Assembly: GCF_020164475.1 (NCBI RefSeq) | Contig: NZ_JAIQWX010000011.1 | Coordinates: 1 to 64,000 of the forward strand | Origin: Pseudomonas sp. REP124 | GTDB lineage: Bacteria; Pseudomonadota; Gammaproteobacteria; Pseudomonadales; Pseudomonadaceae | Length of the DNA stretch: 64,000 nt | Direction of reading: 5' to 3' | Part shown: positions 1 to 7,413 of the stretch, piece by piece | How the letters are laid out: every line of letters begins with the position of its first letter | Numbering within the stretch: the stretch's first letter is position 1 | Position numbers and translations under genes: made by a program | Notes under the pieces: model-generated | Told to the model about the DNA's origin: nothing | Databases searched by the model: none | The model's input: only the letters and a program-made list of their open reading frames with translations

Positions 1-17
1 AGGCTCGCTCCCACAGG
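1..17. repeat. Truncated REP half-site
   Basis: The first bases, AGGCTCGCTCCCACAGG, match the distal half of the perfect REP pair at 40684-40783. The rest of the unit would lie outside the window. It sits just after the stop of iolC, a usual place for REP elements in Pseudomonas. Confidence 0.7.
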
Positions 18-42
18 ATCAGTGTTCATGTATCTGAAATGT

Positions 43-1980
43 TCAGCTCCGGGCACTGCGCCAGGCATCGATCAGTTCAACGAAGATGCCTTGCACCTGG
101 CGGATCAGCGTTTGATCGTCGATCTCACCGGCCAGCCACGCGCGGCTCGGCTCCTGGAAGATCGTGCGGCCCACGGCGAAACCGCGACAGGTCCGGCTCT
201 TGCTGGCTTGCGCAAACCCTTCGGCCAACGCCGTCGCCGGAGCGTTCAAGCCCAGCAACACCACGCCACGGCAGTACGGATCGCGCTCCTGAATCAAATC
301 GTCCAGTTGCTTCCACTGCTCGGCACTTTGCGCTTCGATCTTCCACCACGCCGGGTAGATGCCCAGGTTGTAGAGTCGCTTGAGCGCGCGATACAGCACG
401 TCCGGGTGCGTCGAGGGGTGGTCCTTGGGCGGGATGATTTCCAGCAGCAGTTCATGACCGCTGACTTGCGAGGCCTGGTACAGCCCCTTGATCTGGGCCT
501 CCTGCTCAAGGCGCAACAGGGGCTCGTCGTCGGGATGGAATTGCACCAGGCATTTGATGATCTGCTCCTGTGGCCAGGCAATCAGATTGCTGCCGATCGA
601 TCGCCCGTGTTCGAACGCCAGCGGTCGGGAGCCCTGGACCTCCACAGGCCGCGCCACCCACCAGCCACGACCGGTGGCGGCGTTCAGCGAGTCCTGACCG
701 AATCGCTGGTCCGCCAACAGGCCGACGTCAGCCTCGATGCCCTGTTCGCGCAAATCGCTTTCGACCCGTTCGACGGCCGTAATGAACAGTTGCTTGAGTT
801 CGCAGATAGCGTTGAGATCGCGCCCGCCCTTTTGCGCCAGCTCCACAAGTTGCCGGCGATGATCGAAGGCGAAAATGAACAGTTGCTTCCATTGTTTGCG
901 CGGCACGCTGACCTGATGCAGGCGTTGCAGGGTGGCGTCCTGATCCGGTCGCGTGATCGGCACCGGGCTGCTGAACAGATAATCGAGTTCGGCGCGGGTC
1001 GGCATCGCCGGAGCGCAGGCATGGCGTGAAACCACCAGGCCACCGCAGGCATTGGCCAACTGGCAGCAGCGCTCATCGCTGGCATCCTCCAGCCAACCAC
1101 TTAGAAAGCCCGACATGAAGGCATCCCCGGCGCCCAGTACGTTCAGCACTTCGACTCGCACGCCAGGATAAATCGCACCGTCTTCGAGCCGTTGTGGAAT
1201 CGCCCCGTGAATCACTGTGCAACCTTGCGCACCGAGCTTGACCACCAGGGTCGCTTCGCTCAATCGGCGGACATTGCGCAGTGCGGTGAGCAAATCCCCG
1301 GCACCGCCGGCGATCAGGAACTCTTCTTCGGTGCCGACAATGAGATCGAAGCGCGGGAGGATTTTCTGCACGTGCTGGCTGACGCTCTGGTCGGCCACAA
1401 ACCGGGTTTCGCCGTCAGCCTTGCCGGCAAGCCCCCACAACACAGGGCGGTAGTCGATATCCAGAATCCGTTTGACGTTGTGTTTGTGCGCATATTCCAG
1501 CGCCTGGACGCTGGTCTTGTAGACGCCGTCGGTGGAGAAATGCGTGCCGGTGATCAACAAGGCCTTGCTGGAGGCGATATAGGCTTCGCTGATGTCTTCG
1601 GCGCGCAACGCCATGTCGGCGCAGTTTTCACGGTAGAACACCAGCGGGAAGGTTTCGCGGTCCTTGAGACCGAGCAGCACCATTGCCGTCAGGCGCTCGT
1701 GATCGACCTTGACGGCGCTGATGTCGCATCCCTCCCGAGCCAGGGACTCCAGCAAGAAGCGTCCCATGTGATCGTCTCCCACCCGGCTCAGCATCGCCGA
1801 TTTGAGCCCCAGGCGCGCGGTGCCGAAAGCGATGTTGGCGGACGATCCACCGAGGTATTTGGCGAAACTGCTCACATCCTCCAGTCGCGCCCCGACTTGC
1901 TGCGCGTAAAGGTCGACGCCAAGACGCCCCAGGCAAATCAGATCCAATTGACGTCCACTGGCAAAACGAGTCTGGCCCAT
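43..1980 (-). CDS. iolC: IolC: 5-dehydro-2-deoxygluconokinase fused to a DUF2090 aldolase-like domain
   Basis: Myo-inositol catabolism: phosphorylates 2-deoxy-5-keto-gluconate; the fused C-terminal domain probably acts on the phosphorylated product. Residues about 10-320 are a PfkB-type kinase, with 'YLGGSSANIAFG' near the N-terminus and the catalytic 'NVLGAGDAFMSGFL' motif. Residues about 330-645 form a DUF2090 domain, a class I aldolase-like TIM barrel often annotated as the IolJ function. At 645 aa it is about twice a stand-alone IolC, a known architecture in proteobacteria. Start: the ATG at 1980, preceded by ACAGGAGCC; an upstream in-frame start at 2034 lacks such a site. It diverges from the RpiR regulator at 2291. 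The rest of the iol operon should lie beyond the left edge. Kinase call firm; aldolase activity is inferred from family. Confidence 0.92.
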   Translation of the reverse strand: MGQTRFASGRQLDLICLGRLGVDLYAQQVGARLEDVSSFAKYLGGSSANIAFGTARLGLKSAMLSRVGDDHMGRFLLESLAREGCDISAVKVDHERLTAMVLLGLKDRETFPLVFYRENCADMALRAEDISEAYIASSKALLITGTHFSTDGVYKTSVQALEYAHKHNVKRILDIDYRPVLWGLAGKADGETRFVADQSVSQHVQKILPRFDLIVGTEEEFLIAGGAGDLLTALRNVRRLSEATLVVKLGAQGCTVIHGAIPQRLEDGAIYPGVRVEVLNVLGAGDAFMSGFLSGWLEDASDERCCQLANACGGLVVSRHACAPAMPTRAELDYLFSSPVPITRPDQDATLQRLHQVSVPRKQWKQLFIFAFDHRRQLVELAQKGGRDLNAICELKQLFITAVERVESDLREQGIEADVGLLADQRFGQDSLNAATGRGWWVARPVEVQGSRPLAFEHGRSIGSNLIAWPQEQIIKCLVQFHPDDEPLLRLEQEAQIKGLYQASQVSGHELLLEIIPPKDHPSTHPDVLYRALKRLYNLGIYPAWWKIEAQSAEQWKQLDDLIQERDPYCRGVVLLGLNAPATALAEGFAQASKSRTCRGFAVGRTIFQEPSRAWLAGEIDDQTLIRQVQGIFVELIDAWRSARS

Positions 1981-2290
1981 GCTGGCTCCTGTTGTTTTTA
2001 TCAGCCTGCGTTCACGACGATCAACGTGTCGCACACGCTTGGTGGAATCAGACTAAAACGAGCGGAAACGATAAATCAATAATTATTCCAATTATTTTTT
2101 ACGTGGAATATTTTTTCCAATAGACTTCGATTCAAGCCAAGCTGGCGCGGTGCATCGTTTCAGCAACCGAGCCCTGCCCGCAAGCTCAAGATTTTGTCCG
2201 GGCCTAGCCTGTAGACTGCGCACAGCCAACCTATTGTCAGGGGACGACGCACAGCATCGTCCCCATAAGAACAAGCCAGAAGGATTCCCT
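1981..2290. promoter_or_regulatory. Divergent iolC / rpiR control region with candidate RpiR operators
   Basis: This 310-base A+T-rich stretch holds both promoters. TGGAATATTTTTTCCA (2104-2119) is an inverted repeat TGGAA-N6-TTCCA, and ATTCCA at 2085-2090 pairs with TGGAAT at 2104-2109. The 11-mer AATATTTTTTC at 2107-2117 recurs at 3241-3251, upstream of the Gfo/Idh gene. RpiR proteins bind A+T-rich inverted repeats, so these are likely operators of the regulator encoded at 2291. No -35/-10 pair is assigned. Confidence 0.5.
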
Positions 2291-3211
2291 ATGTCCCGCA
2301 CCGATCAGCCGGCTTCGACCGAGAGCACGTCAGACAGCGATCTCGTCAGCCCCCCGATCAACGCCGAGCGCCTGTTGCAACTGATCACCAACGAATACGA
2401 AAGCCTGCCACGCCAGCTCAAAAGCATCGCCAGTTACATGAGCCAGCAAAGCGATCGGATCATGGTCGACCGCATCAGCGACATCGCCCGCGAGTGCGAA
2501 GTACACCCGTCAGCCATCGTGCGGTTCTCCCAGCGCTTCGGCTTCAGCGGCTTCAGCGAAATGCAGGCGCTGTTCCGCGAGGCGTATACCCACAAAACCA
2601 CGCCGGTGCAGAACTATCAGCAGCGCATTCGCAGCCTGATTGCCAACAAGTCGCAGAAAGCCAGCGGCGGCGACCTGGCGCGCGAGTGCATCGATGCCAC
2701 CCTGTCGGGCATCGAACGGCTCGGACAGGAACTGGATGACCAGGCTTTCGAAAAGGCTGTGGACCTGGTGGTCAATGCCGACAACATCTACGTGGTCGGC
2801 GTGCGTCGCTCGTTCGCGGTCGCCGACTATCTGGTCTACAACCTGCAGCACACCAACAAGCGCATCCACCTGGTGTCGGGCCTGGGCGGCACCTATCGCG
2901 AGCAGATGCGCAGCGTGCGCGCCAACGACCTGGTGATCGCCATCAGCTTTACCCCGTACGGCAAGGAAACCCAGCACTGCCTGCGCATCGCCCAGCATCA
3001 TCAGGCGAAAACCCTGATCATCACCGACAGCAATCTCTCGCCTCTGGCCAAACGCGCCAACACTCTGCTGCTGGTCAACGAAGGCAGTTCGTTCGCGTTC
3101 CGTTCATTGAGTGCGACTCTGTGTCTGTGCCAGGCGCTGTTCATCGCCGTGGCCTATCGACTGGAACTGAAGGTCGATGAGATTCACGAGCAGGTGGGGT
3201 TCGAAGACTGA
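2291..3211 (+). CDS. MurR/RpiR family transcriptional regulator (probable iol regulator)
   Basis: 306 aa. An N-terminal HTH_6 domain (about residues 30-105, with 'EVHPSAIVRFSQRFGFSGF') is followed by a SIS sugar-phosphate-binding domain (about 140-280, with 'VVGVRRSFAVADYLVYNL' and 'ISFTPYGKE'). The SIS domain probably senses a phosphorylated inositol breakdown product such as the IolC product. Start: ATG at 2291 after AGAAGGA; the frame extends upstream to 2150 but the added residues look non-coding. It is divergent from iolC and followed by an oxidoreductase preceded by the same A+T-rich motif, which fits an IolR role. The name iolR is not given because only context supports it. Confidence 0.9.
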   Translation: MSRTDQPASTESTSDSDLVSPPINAERLLQLITNEYESLPRQLKSIASYMSQQSDRIMVDRISDIARECEVHPSAIVRFSQRFGFSGFSEMQALFREAYTHKTTPVQNYQQRIRSLIANKSQKASGGDLARECIDATLSGIERLGQELDDQAFEKAVDLVVNADNIYVVGVRRSFAVADYLVYNLQHTNKRIHLVSGLGGTYREQMRSVRANDLVIAISFTPYGKETQHCLRIAQHHQAKTLIITDSNLSPLAKRANTLLLVNEGSSFAFRSLSATLCLCQALFIAVAYRLELKVDEIHEQVGFED

Positions 3212-3240
3212 AGAGGTGGAACATTGAATGACGTTTTGTA

Positions 3241-3280
3241 AATATTTTTTCTATTAATTGAATAGAGGGAATTTTTATTC
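3241..3280. promoter_or_regulatory. Candidate RpiR operator(s) before the Gfo/Idh gene
   Basis: AATATTTTTTC at 3241-3251 repeats exactly the 11-mer found at 2107-2117 in the iolC/rpiR gap. GGAATTTTTATTC at 3268-3280 resembles the GGAATATTTTTTCC palindrome there. Both lie between the regulator stop and the oxidoreductase start, suggesting the two units are co-controlled. Confidence 0.45.
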
Positions 3281-3324
3281 TACAAATGAGCCTTCTGAAA
3301 CTGAACATTCAAAAGGCTCCCGTC

Positions 3325-4440
3325 ATGCGCGAACTCGGAATCGGACTTATCGGTACAGGCTTCATGGGCCGTGCCCACGCCCTGGCTTTCCGCAACGTCA
3401 GTGCGGCATTCGAACTGCCCTTCACAATTCGCCTCGCCGCGCTGGCCGACGCCAACCCGACCCGCGCGCAAGCCTGCGCCCAGGCCTGGGGCTTTGAGCA
3501 GGCCTATGCGGACTGGCAGCATTTGATTGACGACCCGAAAGTCGACCTGATCGCCATCACCACCCCCAACCATTTGCACTACCCGATGGCGATGGCCGCG
3601 ATTGCCGCGGGCAAGCCTGTGTACTGTGAAAAACCGCTGTCGGTGAGCCTCGAACAGGCCAACGCCATGCACCTGGCGGCCAGAAATGCGGGCTTGGTCA
3701 CCCGTGTCGGTTACAACTACCAGCACAATCCCATCATCGGCCTGGCCCGGGAACTGATCCTGAGCGGTGAACTCGGCGAAATCGTCAGTTTTCAGGGCGA
3801 ATTCAGCGAAGACTTCATGGCCGATCCCGCATCACCCTGGTCGTGGCGCTGCGAGGCGGGGCACGCGGGCGGCGCGCTGGCGGATCTGGGCAGCCACTTG
3901 CTGGCCATGGCGCGCTATCTGCTCGGCGAGGTGGAAGCGGTTTGCGCCCAATTGCAGACCGTCCACGGTCAGCGTCCGGCCACAGCCGGGAGCCAGGAAC
4001 TGCGTGCCATTGCCGTCGACGATCAGGTCCATGCATTGCTGCGTTTTACTCGCGGTGCCAGCGGCACGTTCAGCAGCAGTTGGCTAAAGCACGGCTACAA
4101 GAATCACCTGAGTTTCGAGATCAGTGGCACCCGGGGCACCCTGTCATTCGATCAGGAACGCTTGAATGAACTACGTCTGTGTCGCGTCGGACAGGAGGGT
4201 TTCCAGCGATTGCTGGCCGGCCCGAACCTGCCCGGTTACGCCGCGTTCAGTCCCGCAGCGGGGCATCAGCTGGGCTACAACGAGTTGAAGACGCTGGAAG
4301 TGCACGAGCTGATCATGGCCTTGGCCGGTCAAGGACAGACCGGCACCGATTTCGAGCAGGCCTTTGAAGTGGAACGATTGGCGACGGCGATTCGTCTGGC
4401 TGCGCGGGAGGAGCGCTGGGTGAAAGTCAGCGAGGTGTGA
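3325..4440 (+). CDS. Gfo/Idh/MocA family NAD(P)-dependent oxidoreductase
   Basis: 371 aa. Residues 1-125 are a Rossmann fold with 'GIGLIGTGFMGRAHA'; the family 'EKP' motif ('YCEKPLSVSL') holds the catalytic lysine; the rest is the GFO/IDH C-terminal substrate domain with 'GGALADLGSHLL'. The family oxidises polyols or sugars such as inositols. Its place beside iolC and an RpiR regulator, with a shared upstream motif, suggests an inositol isomer or derivative. Start: ATG 3325 aligns with the Rossmann start; an in-frame ATG at 3286 would add 13 residues without a good ribosome site. The substrate cannot be read from sequence. Confidence 0.88.
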   Translation: MRELGIGLIGTGFMGRAHALAFRNVSAAFELPFTIRLAALADANPTRAQACAQAWGFEQAYADWQHLIDDPKVDLIAITTPNHLHYPMAMAAIAAGKPVYCEKPLSVSLEQANAMHLAARNAGLVTRVGYNYQHNPIIGLARELILSGELGEIVSFQGEFSEDFMADPASPWSWRCEAGHAGGALADLGSHLLAMARYLLGEVEAVCAQLQTVHGQRPATAGSQELRAIAVDDQVHALLRFTRGASGTFSSSWLKHGYKNHLSFEISGTRGTLSFDQERLNELRLCRVGQEGFQRLLAGPNLPGYAAFSPAAGHQLGYNELKTLEVHELIMALAGQGQTGTDFEQAFEVERLATAIRLAAREERWVKVSEV

Positions 4441-4523
4441 TGGTTGATGAGTTACCAGCGCAGCCGGACCCATCGATCAAGCATGCGGGAAGAATGACCG
4501 CATGCCTGATCGATCCAGAGCAT

Positions 4524-4712
4524 TCAATCCGCCATCGCCATTCTGAGTGCAACCGAAGCCTCAAGCAGCTTGTGCGCCTGAATCGAGACCGCCTCCGCCA
4601 ACTCATCGTTTCCTGCTTGTTTGAACGTCGCAGCCAAATCCAGCAGCTTCCCGATCTCCGTCTCAATCGTGCGAACGGATTCTCCTACCTGGTATCGGAG
4701 TGAGTGAGCCAT
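4524..4712 (-). CDS. Small hypothetical protein (62 aa)
   Basis: Not recognised. The protein is short, mostly helical and charged, without signal peptide or membrane segment. The ATG at 4712 is preceded by AGGAAGG at suitable spacing, which favours it over in-frame ATGs at 4718 and 4733. Its neighbour at 4806-5015, same strand, is another short helical protein; the two share a pattern of alternating Ala/Leu/Glu helices but no clear identity. Confidence 0.6.
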   Translation of the reverse strand: MAHSLRYQVGESVRTIETEIGKLLDLAATFKQAGNDELAEAVSIQAHKLLEASVALRMAMAD

Positions 4713-4805
4713 TTCCATCCTTCCTGTGAGCAAATCGCCCGGAAGACTACATCACGTTGGATCGTTCAGTGCAGACATCACCCGACTCGCGACCCAACCA
4801 TCTGT

Positions 4806-5015
4806 TCAGTGGAGCGTCAACGCCCTGCGACTCTCACCAATCCTGATCCTGTCCAACGCCCGATTCAGCGCATCCAGGGCATCAAGCAACGCCTTCGCCT
4901 CGGCCTCGCGTCCGTTGCCCCAGAGACGTTCGGCCATTGTGTTCAAAGCCTGGATGGCGCGCTCGATTTCGGCGGCAGTGGCGGGTGGTGGGGGTTTTGT
5001 GAGTTTGTTTGGCAT
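4806..5015 (-). CDS. Small hypothetical protein (69 aa)
   Basis: Not recognised. A proline-rich N-terminus ('KPPPPATAAE') leads into a single amphipathic helix region with repeated Leu-Asp-Ala. No signal peptide. A weak GGAAAC site precedes the ATG. Same strand and similar size as the gene at 4524-4712. Function unknown. Confidence 0.5.
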   Translation of the reverse strand: MPNKLTKPPPPATAAEIERAIQALNTMAERLWGNGREAEAKALLDALDALNRALDRIRIGESRRALTLH

Positions 5016-5265
5016 GGTCGAAGTTTCCGGAAGACGGTTTGTGACGACTTGGAACGTCGCATGATTGAGCTGGAACCGGGGGCATTTCGGATGCCTCGTT
5101 GACGACTTTCTGCTACCCCATATGATCGCCCGCTGAATCGTGAAGTGATCTCTCCAAGTGCCACTGCTGTAGCAACTGGCATCACTTTACCCCAAGCATG
5201 AAGAGGTCCATTAGATGGCGAGGCAATGGGACTGCAAATTATCATTCATGCCCGAACCGAAATGG

Positions 5266-5592
5266 ATGACACGCATGAAGCTATGGATCGCAGTTTGTCT
5301 CGCCGCGGCAGTATCAGGTTGCGGCACCATCAAAACGCTGACGGACGAGGAAGGCGCCAGCGACAACCTGGCAAGGTGGAAGTCAAATTGCCAGACTATC
5401 CCTCGCGCCTACAGCGGCGCCGCTTATCAATTCTGCAATTTGAATGGACCAGCCCGGTCGGGCCCTCACTGGGCCGCACCGCCCATTGTTCTGGACATGG
5501 CAGTTTCCGGTATTGCAGACACGATTCTCCTTCCTTACACCGGCTATCTGCAGTATGAGCAAGGCGACATTCAGATTCGTCGAAGGCAATAG
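5266..5592 (+). CDS. YceK/YidQ-like lipoprotein
   Basis: 108 aa with a lipoprotein signal: a basic start, a hydrophobic stretch and the lipobox 'AAAVSGC' with Cys near residue 19. The mature part has the YceK/YidQ look: 'CGTIKTL', 'AYSGAAYQF', then 'VLDMAVSGIADTILLPYTGY', typical of this family of small outer-membrane lipoproteins of unknown function. ATGs at 5248, 5266 and 5275 are all possible; 5266 or 5275 gives a normal signal peptide. Ends just before a shared hairpin at 5632-5660. Confidence 0.75.
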   Translation: MTRMKLWIAVCLAAAVSGCGTIKTLTDEEGASDNLARWKSNCQTIPRAYSGAAYQFCNLNGPARSGPHWAAPPIVLDMAVSGIADTILLPYTGYLQYEQGDIQIRRRQ

Positions 5593-5631
5593 GTATTCAG
5601 GGAGGTGAGGCTTAAGCGTTTTTTAGACATG

Positions 5632-5660
5632 AAAAAGCCCAACCTTTTCAGATTGGGCTA
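5632..5660 (-). terminator. Intrinsic terminator
   Basis: AGCCCAA (5636-5642) pairs with TTGGGCT (5653-5659) around a 10-base loop. Read on the minus strand the stem is followed by TTTTTC, so it ends the lipoprotein gene at 5677-6222; it may also stop + strand transcripts from 5592. Confidence 0.8.
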
Positions 5661-5676
5661 GTCATTGAACATCAGC

Positions 5677-6222
5677 TTACTTAGCTTTAGCGCTCTTGAT
5701 ATCGCTGATGATTTGCTGAGCGATAGCTTCAACCTGCTCCTTGGTCATGGCTGACATGATTCCCTCCCAAGCAGACGACGAAGTGTCGTAAGTCCGAGTG
5801 CCAATAAGGCGTCCCGACTTAATATCTGAATAATCCGCGCTGGAGTTAACCCAGGCGTTACCGACCATCACGCCCGCACCATAGCGCGCACCCGGGGTGA
5901 TGTATCGAAAGTTGGTCACGTTGATCCTGATGCCTACGCCGTCTTTGTCAGCGGGGATAGAAGCTTTAGTATCCAGAAGGCTATAGCCAGCACGAGTTGC
6001 TTCGTTGTGCAGAGCTTCGGTCCACTCTTGCTTCAGACGAGGCCAATCCTCATTCTGCTGAACCTTGTTGTTACCTTGGAAATTTACAATCAGGTTGTGT
6101 TTAGCTGATTCAGGAATGGCAAGCGACTCGGTGCCACCGCTTTTCACTTTGGCCGCACAGCCGCTCAGCAGCGATACGCCAATAAAGCACGAGGCGACGA
6201 ATAGGGTTTTAGTGATTTTCAT
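5677..6222 (-). CDS. DUF4410-type lipoprotein
   Basis: 181 aa. The N-terminus is a lipoprotein signal ('VSLLSGCAAK'); Cys about residue 22 is the predicted lipidation site. The mature part carries features of DUF4410 proteins: an early 'IVNFQGNNKV' strand, 'ADKDGVGIRINVTNFRYI', then glycine-rich 'GARYGAGVMVGNAWV' and a C-terminal helix. Start at 6222 gives the signal peptide; the open frame runs further upstream to 6447 but that part looks random. Function unknown; envelope location is likely. Confidence 0.75.
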   Translation of the reverse strand: MKITKTLFVASCFIGVSLLSGCAAKVKSGGTESLAIPESAKHNLIVNFQGNNKVQQNEDWPRLKQEWTEALHNEATRAGYSLLDTKASIPADKDGVGIRINVTNFRYITPGARYGAGVMVGNAWVNSSADYSDIKSGRLIGTRTYDTSSSAWEGIMSAMTKEQVEAIAQQIISDIKSAKAK

Positions 6223-6557
6223 AGAATTTCCATATCCTGAAAAGCGTGCATGCGCACGATCAAAAGATCTCTGACAGATCGGTTCAGCAGAGAGGTGGAG
6301 CTGCGCGACTTTAGCCAATCCTGATTCGATCCACTCCCCCGATATGGTGCATTCAAAGCACCGAGAGATGCTTCGTCCCGGTTCTCGACCATCGTTCGGT
6401 CTGTTGTTCGGTGCCCTGGCTGGACAGAACTGTATCGGAGCCTCCACTCACCACGAACACGTTTGAAGCAAACAAAGTGTCAGCGACTGAATCAGGTGGG
6501 CCAGCTCTGGCCATTCTGAGGAGGAAAACAGAATCCCCTGCAAAATTCCCTGCACAT
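6223..6557. other. Intergenic stretch, no gene seen
   Basis: About 335 bases between the DUF4410 lipoprotein start and the tRNA-Pro terminator. It presumably holds the lipoprotein promoter. Short open frames here show no homology, ribosome site or codon bias that I can support. Confidence 0.5.
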
Positions 6558-6586
6558 GAAAAAGCCGAACTGATGAGAGTTCGGCT
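6558..6586 (-). terminator. Terminator of the tRNA-Pro transcript
   Basis: AGCCGAACT (6563-6571) pairs with AGTTCGGCT (6578-6586), 9 bp with a 6-base loop, followed on the minus strand by TTTTTC. It lies 18 bases past the tRNA 3' end. Confidence 0.85.
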
Positions 6587-6603
6587 AAGTCATTTGAAAA
6601 ATA

Positions 6604-6680
6604 TGGTCGGGACGGAGTGATTCGAACACTCGACCCCTAGCACCCCATGCTAGTGCGCTACCGGACTGCGCTACGCCCCG
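6604..6680 (-). tRNA. tRNA-Pro(GGG)
   Basis: 77-nt cloverleaf read on the minus strand: acceptor CGGGGCG pairs with CGTCCCG, the anticodon loop is ATGGGGT between CTAGC and GCTAG (anticodon GGG), the T-arm contains GTTCGAATC, and CCA is encoded. It lies downstream of the merR gene, as in other Pseudomonas. Confidence 0.97.
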
Positions 6681-6770
6681 ACTAGGCGTGAAACCTGTTC
6701 TTCACCTCGAAGAACGCTCAAGAATATATCGCAAGCTTTTGAAAACTGGAAGTATTTAAAAGCAGTAATT

Positions 6771-7127
6771 TTATTTCTTGAGGACCACCAGAACATCTTC
6801 GAGCTCAGCGATCATCTGGCGGATCATTTGTTTGTATTGCGTGGTGTCGTCTTTGGCTTCATCGCCGGACAAGCGCAGGCGTGCGCCGCCGATGGTGAAT
6901 CCTTGATCGTAAAGAAGCGCGCGGATCTGCCGGATCATCAGCACGTCCTGGCGCTGATAATACCGGCGGTTTCCGCGGCGTTTGACGGGGTTGAGCTGAG
7001 GAAACTCCTGCTCCCAGTAGCGCAGCACGTGTGGTTTTACCGCACACAGCTCGCTGACTTCACCAATGGTGAAGTAGCGTTTGCCTGGGATGACGGGAAG
7101 CTCGTCGTTATGACTTGGTTCCAGCAT
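6771..7127 (-). CDS. MerR family transcriptional regulator
   Basis: 118 aa. An N-terminal MerR winged helix-turn-helix ('[20 protein letters not shown]', then '[12 protein letters not shown]') is followed by a short helical dimerisation segment with no Cys-rich metal site. This is the regulator found after ihfA in pseudomonads; its targets are not known to me. The ATG at 7127 lies inside the end of ihfA, giving about a 20-base overlap and suggesting translational coupling; an upstream TTG at 7136 is an alternative. Confidence 0.9.
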   Translation of the reverse strand: MLEPSHNDELPVIPGKRYFTIGEVSELCAVKPHVLRYWEQEFPQLNPVKRRGNRRYYQRQDVLMIRQIRALLYDQGFTIGGARLRLSGDEAKDDTTQYKQMIRQMIAELEDVLVVLKK

Positions 7128-7410
7128 AAGCCTCAACTCGGGCCTTCAACTTCTGCCCTGGACGAAAGGTGACCACACGGCGAGCCGTGATTGGAATTTC
7201 TTCCCCGGTTTTCGGATTGCGGCCAGGCCGCTGGCGTTTGTCCCGCAGGTCGAAATTGCCGAAACCGGACAATTTGACCTGCTCGTTGTCTTCAAGAGCG
7301 TGCCTGATTTCCTCGAAAAACAGTTCGACCAACTCCTTGGCTTCCCGCTTGTTCAGGCCCAGCTCTTCATACAGACGTTCCGCCATCTCAGCTTTCGTCA
7401 AAGCCCCCAT
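7108..7410 (-). CDS. ihfA: Integration host factor subunit alpha
   Basis: 100 aa, the normal IhfA length. HU/IHF fold with '[20 protein letters not shown]' at the N-terminus, the arm motif '[18 protein letters not shown]' carrying the intercalating proline, and '[18 protein letters not shown]'. It bends DNA as a heterodimer with IhfB. It starts three bases after the pheT stop, so the two are probably co-translated. Confidence 0.98.
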   Translation of the reverse strand: MGALTKAEMAERLYEELGLNKREAKELVELFFEEIRHALEDNEQVKLSGFGNFDLRDKRQRPGRNPKTGEEIPITARRVVTFRPGQKLKARVEAYAGTKS

Positions 7411-7413
7411 ACG

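Noticed and set aside
4704..5102. Overlapping + strand frames of 112-132 codons
   Set aside because: They mirror two small minus-strand genes with better starts; no domain seen.
7069..7136. Longer merR start at the TTG at 7136
   Set aside because: The ATG at 7127 gives the usual 118-aa protein; the TTG would add three residues of no apparent value.
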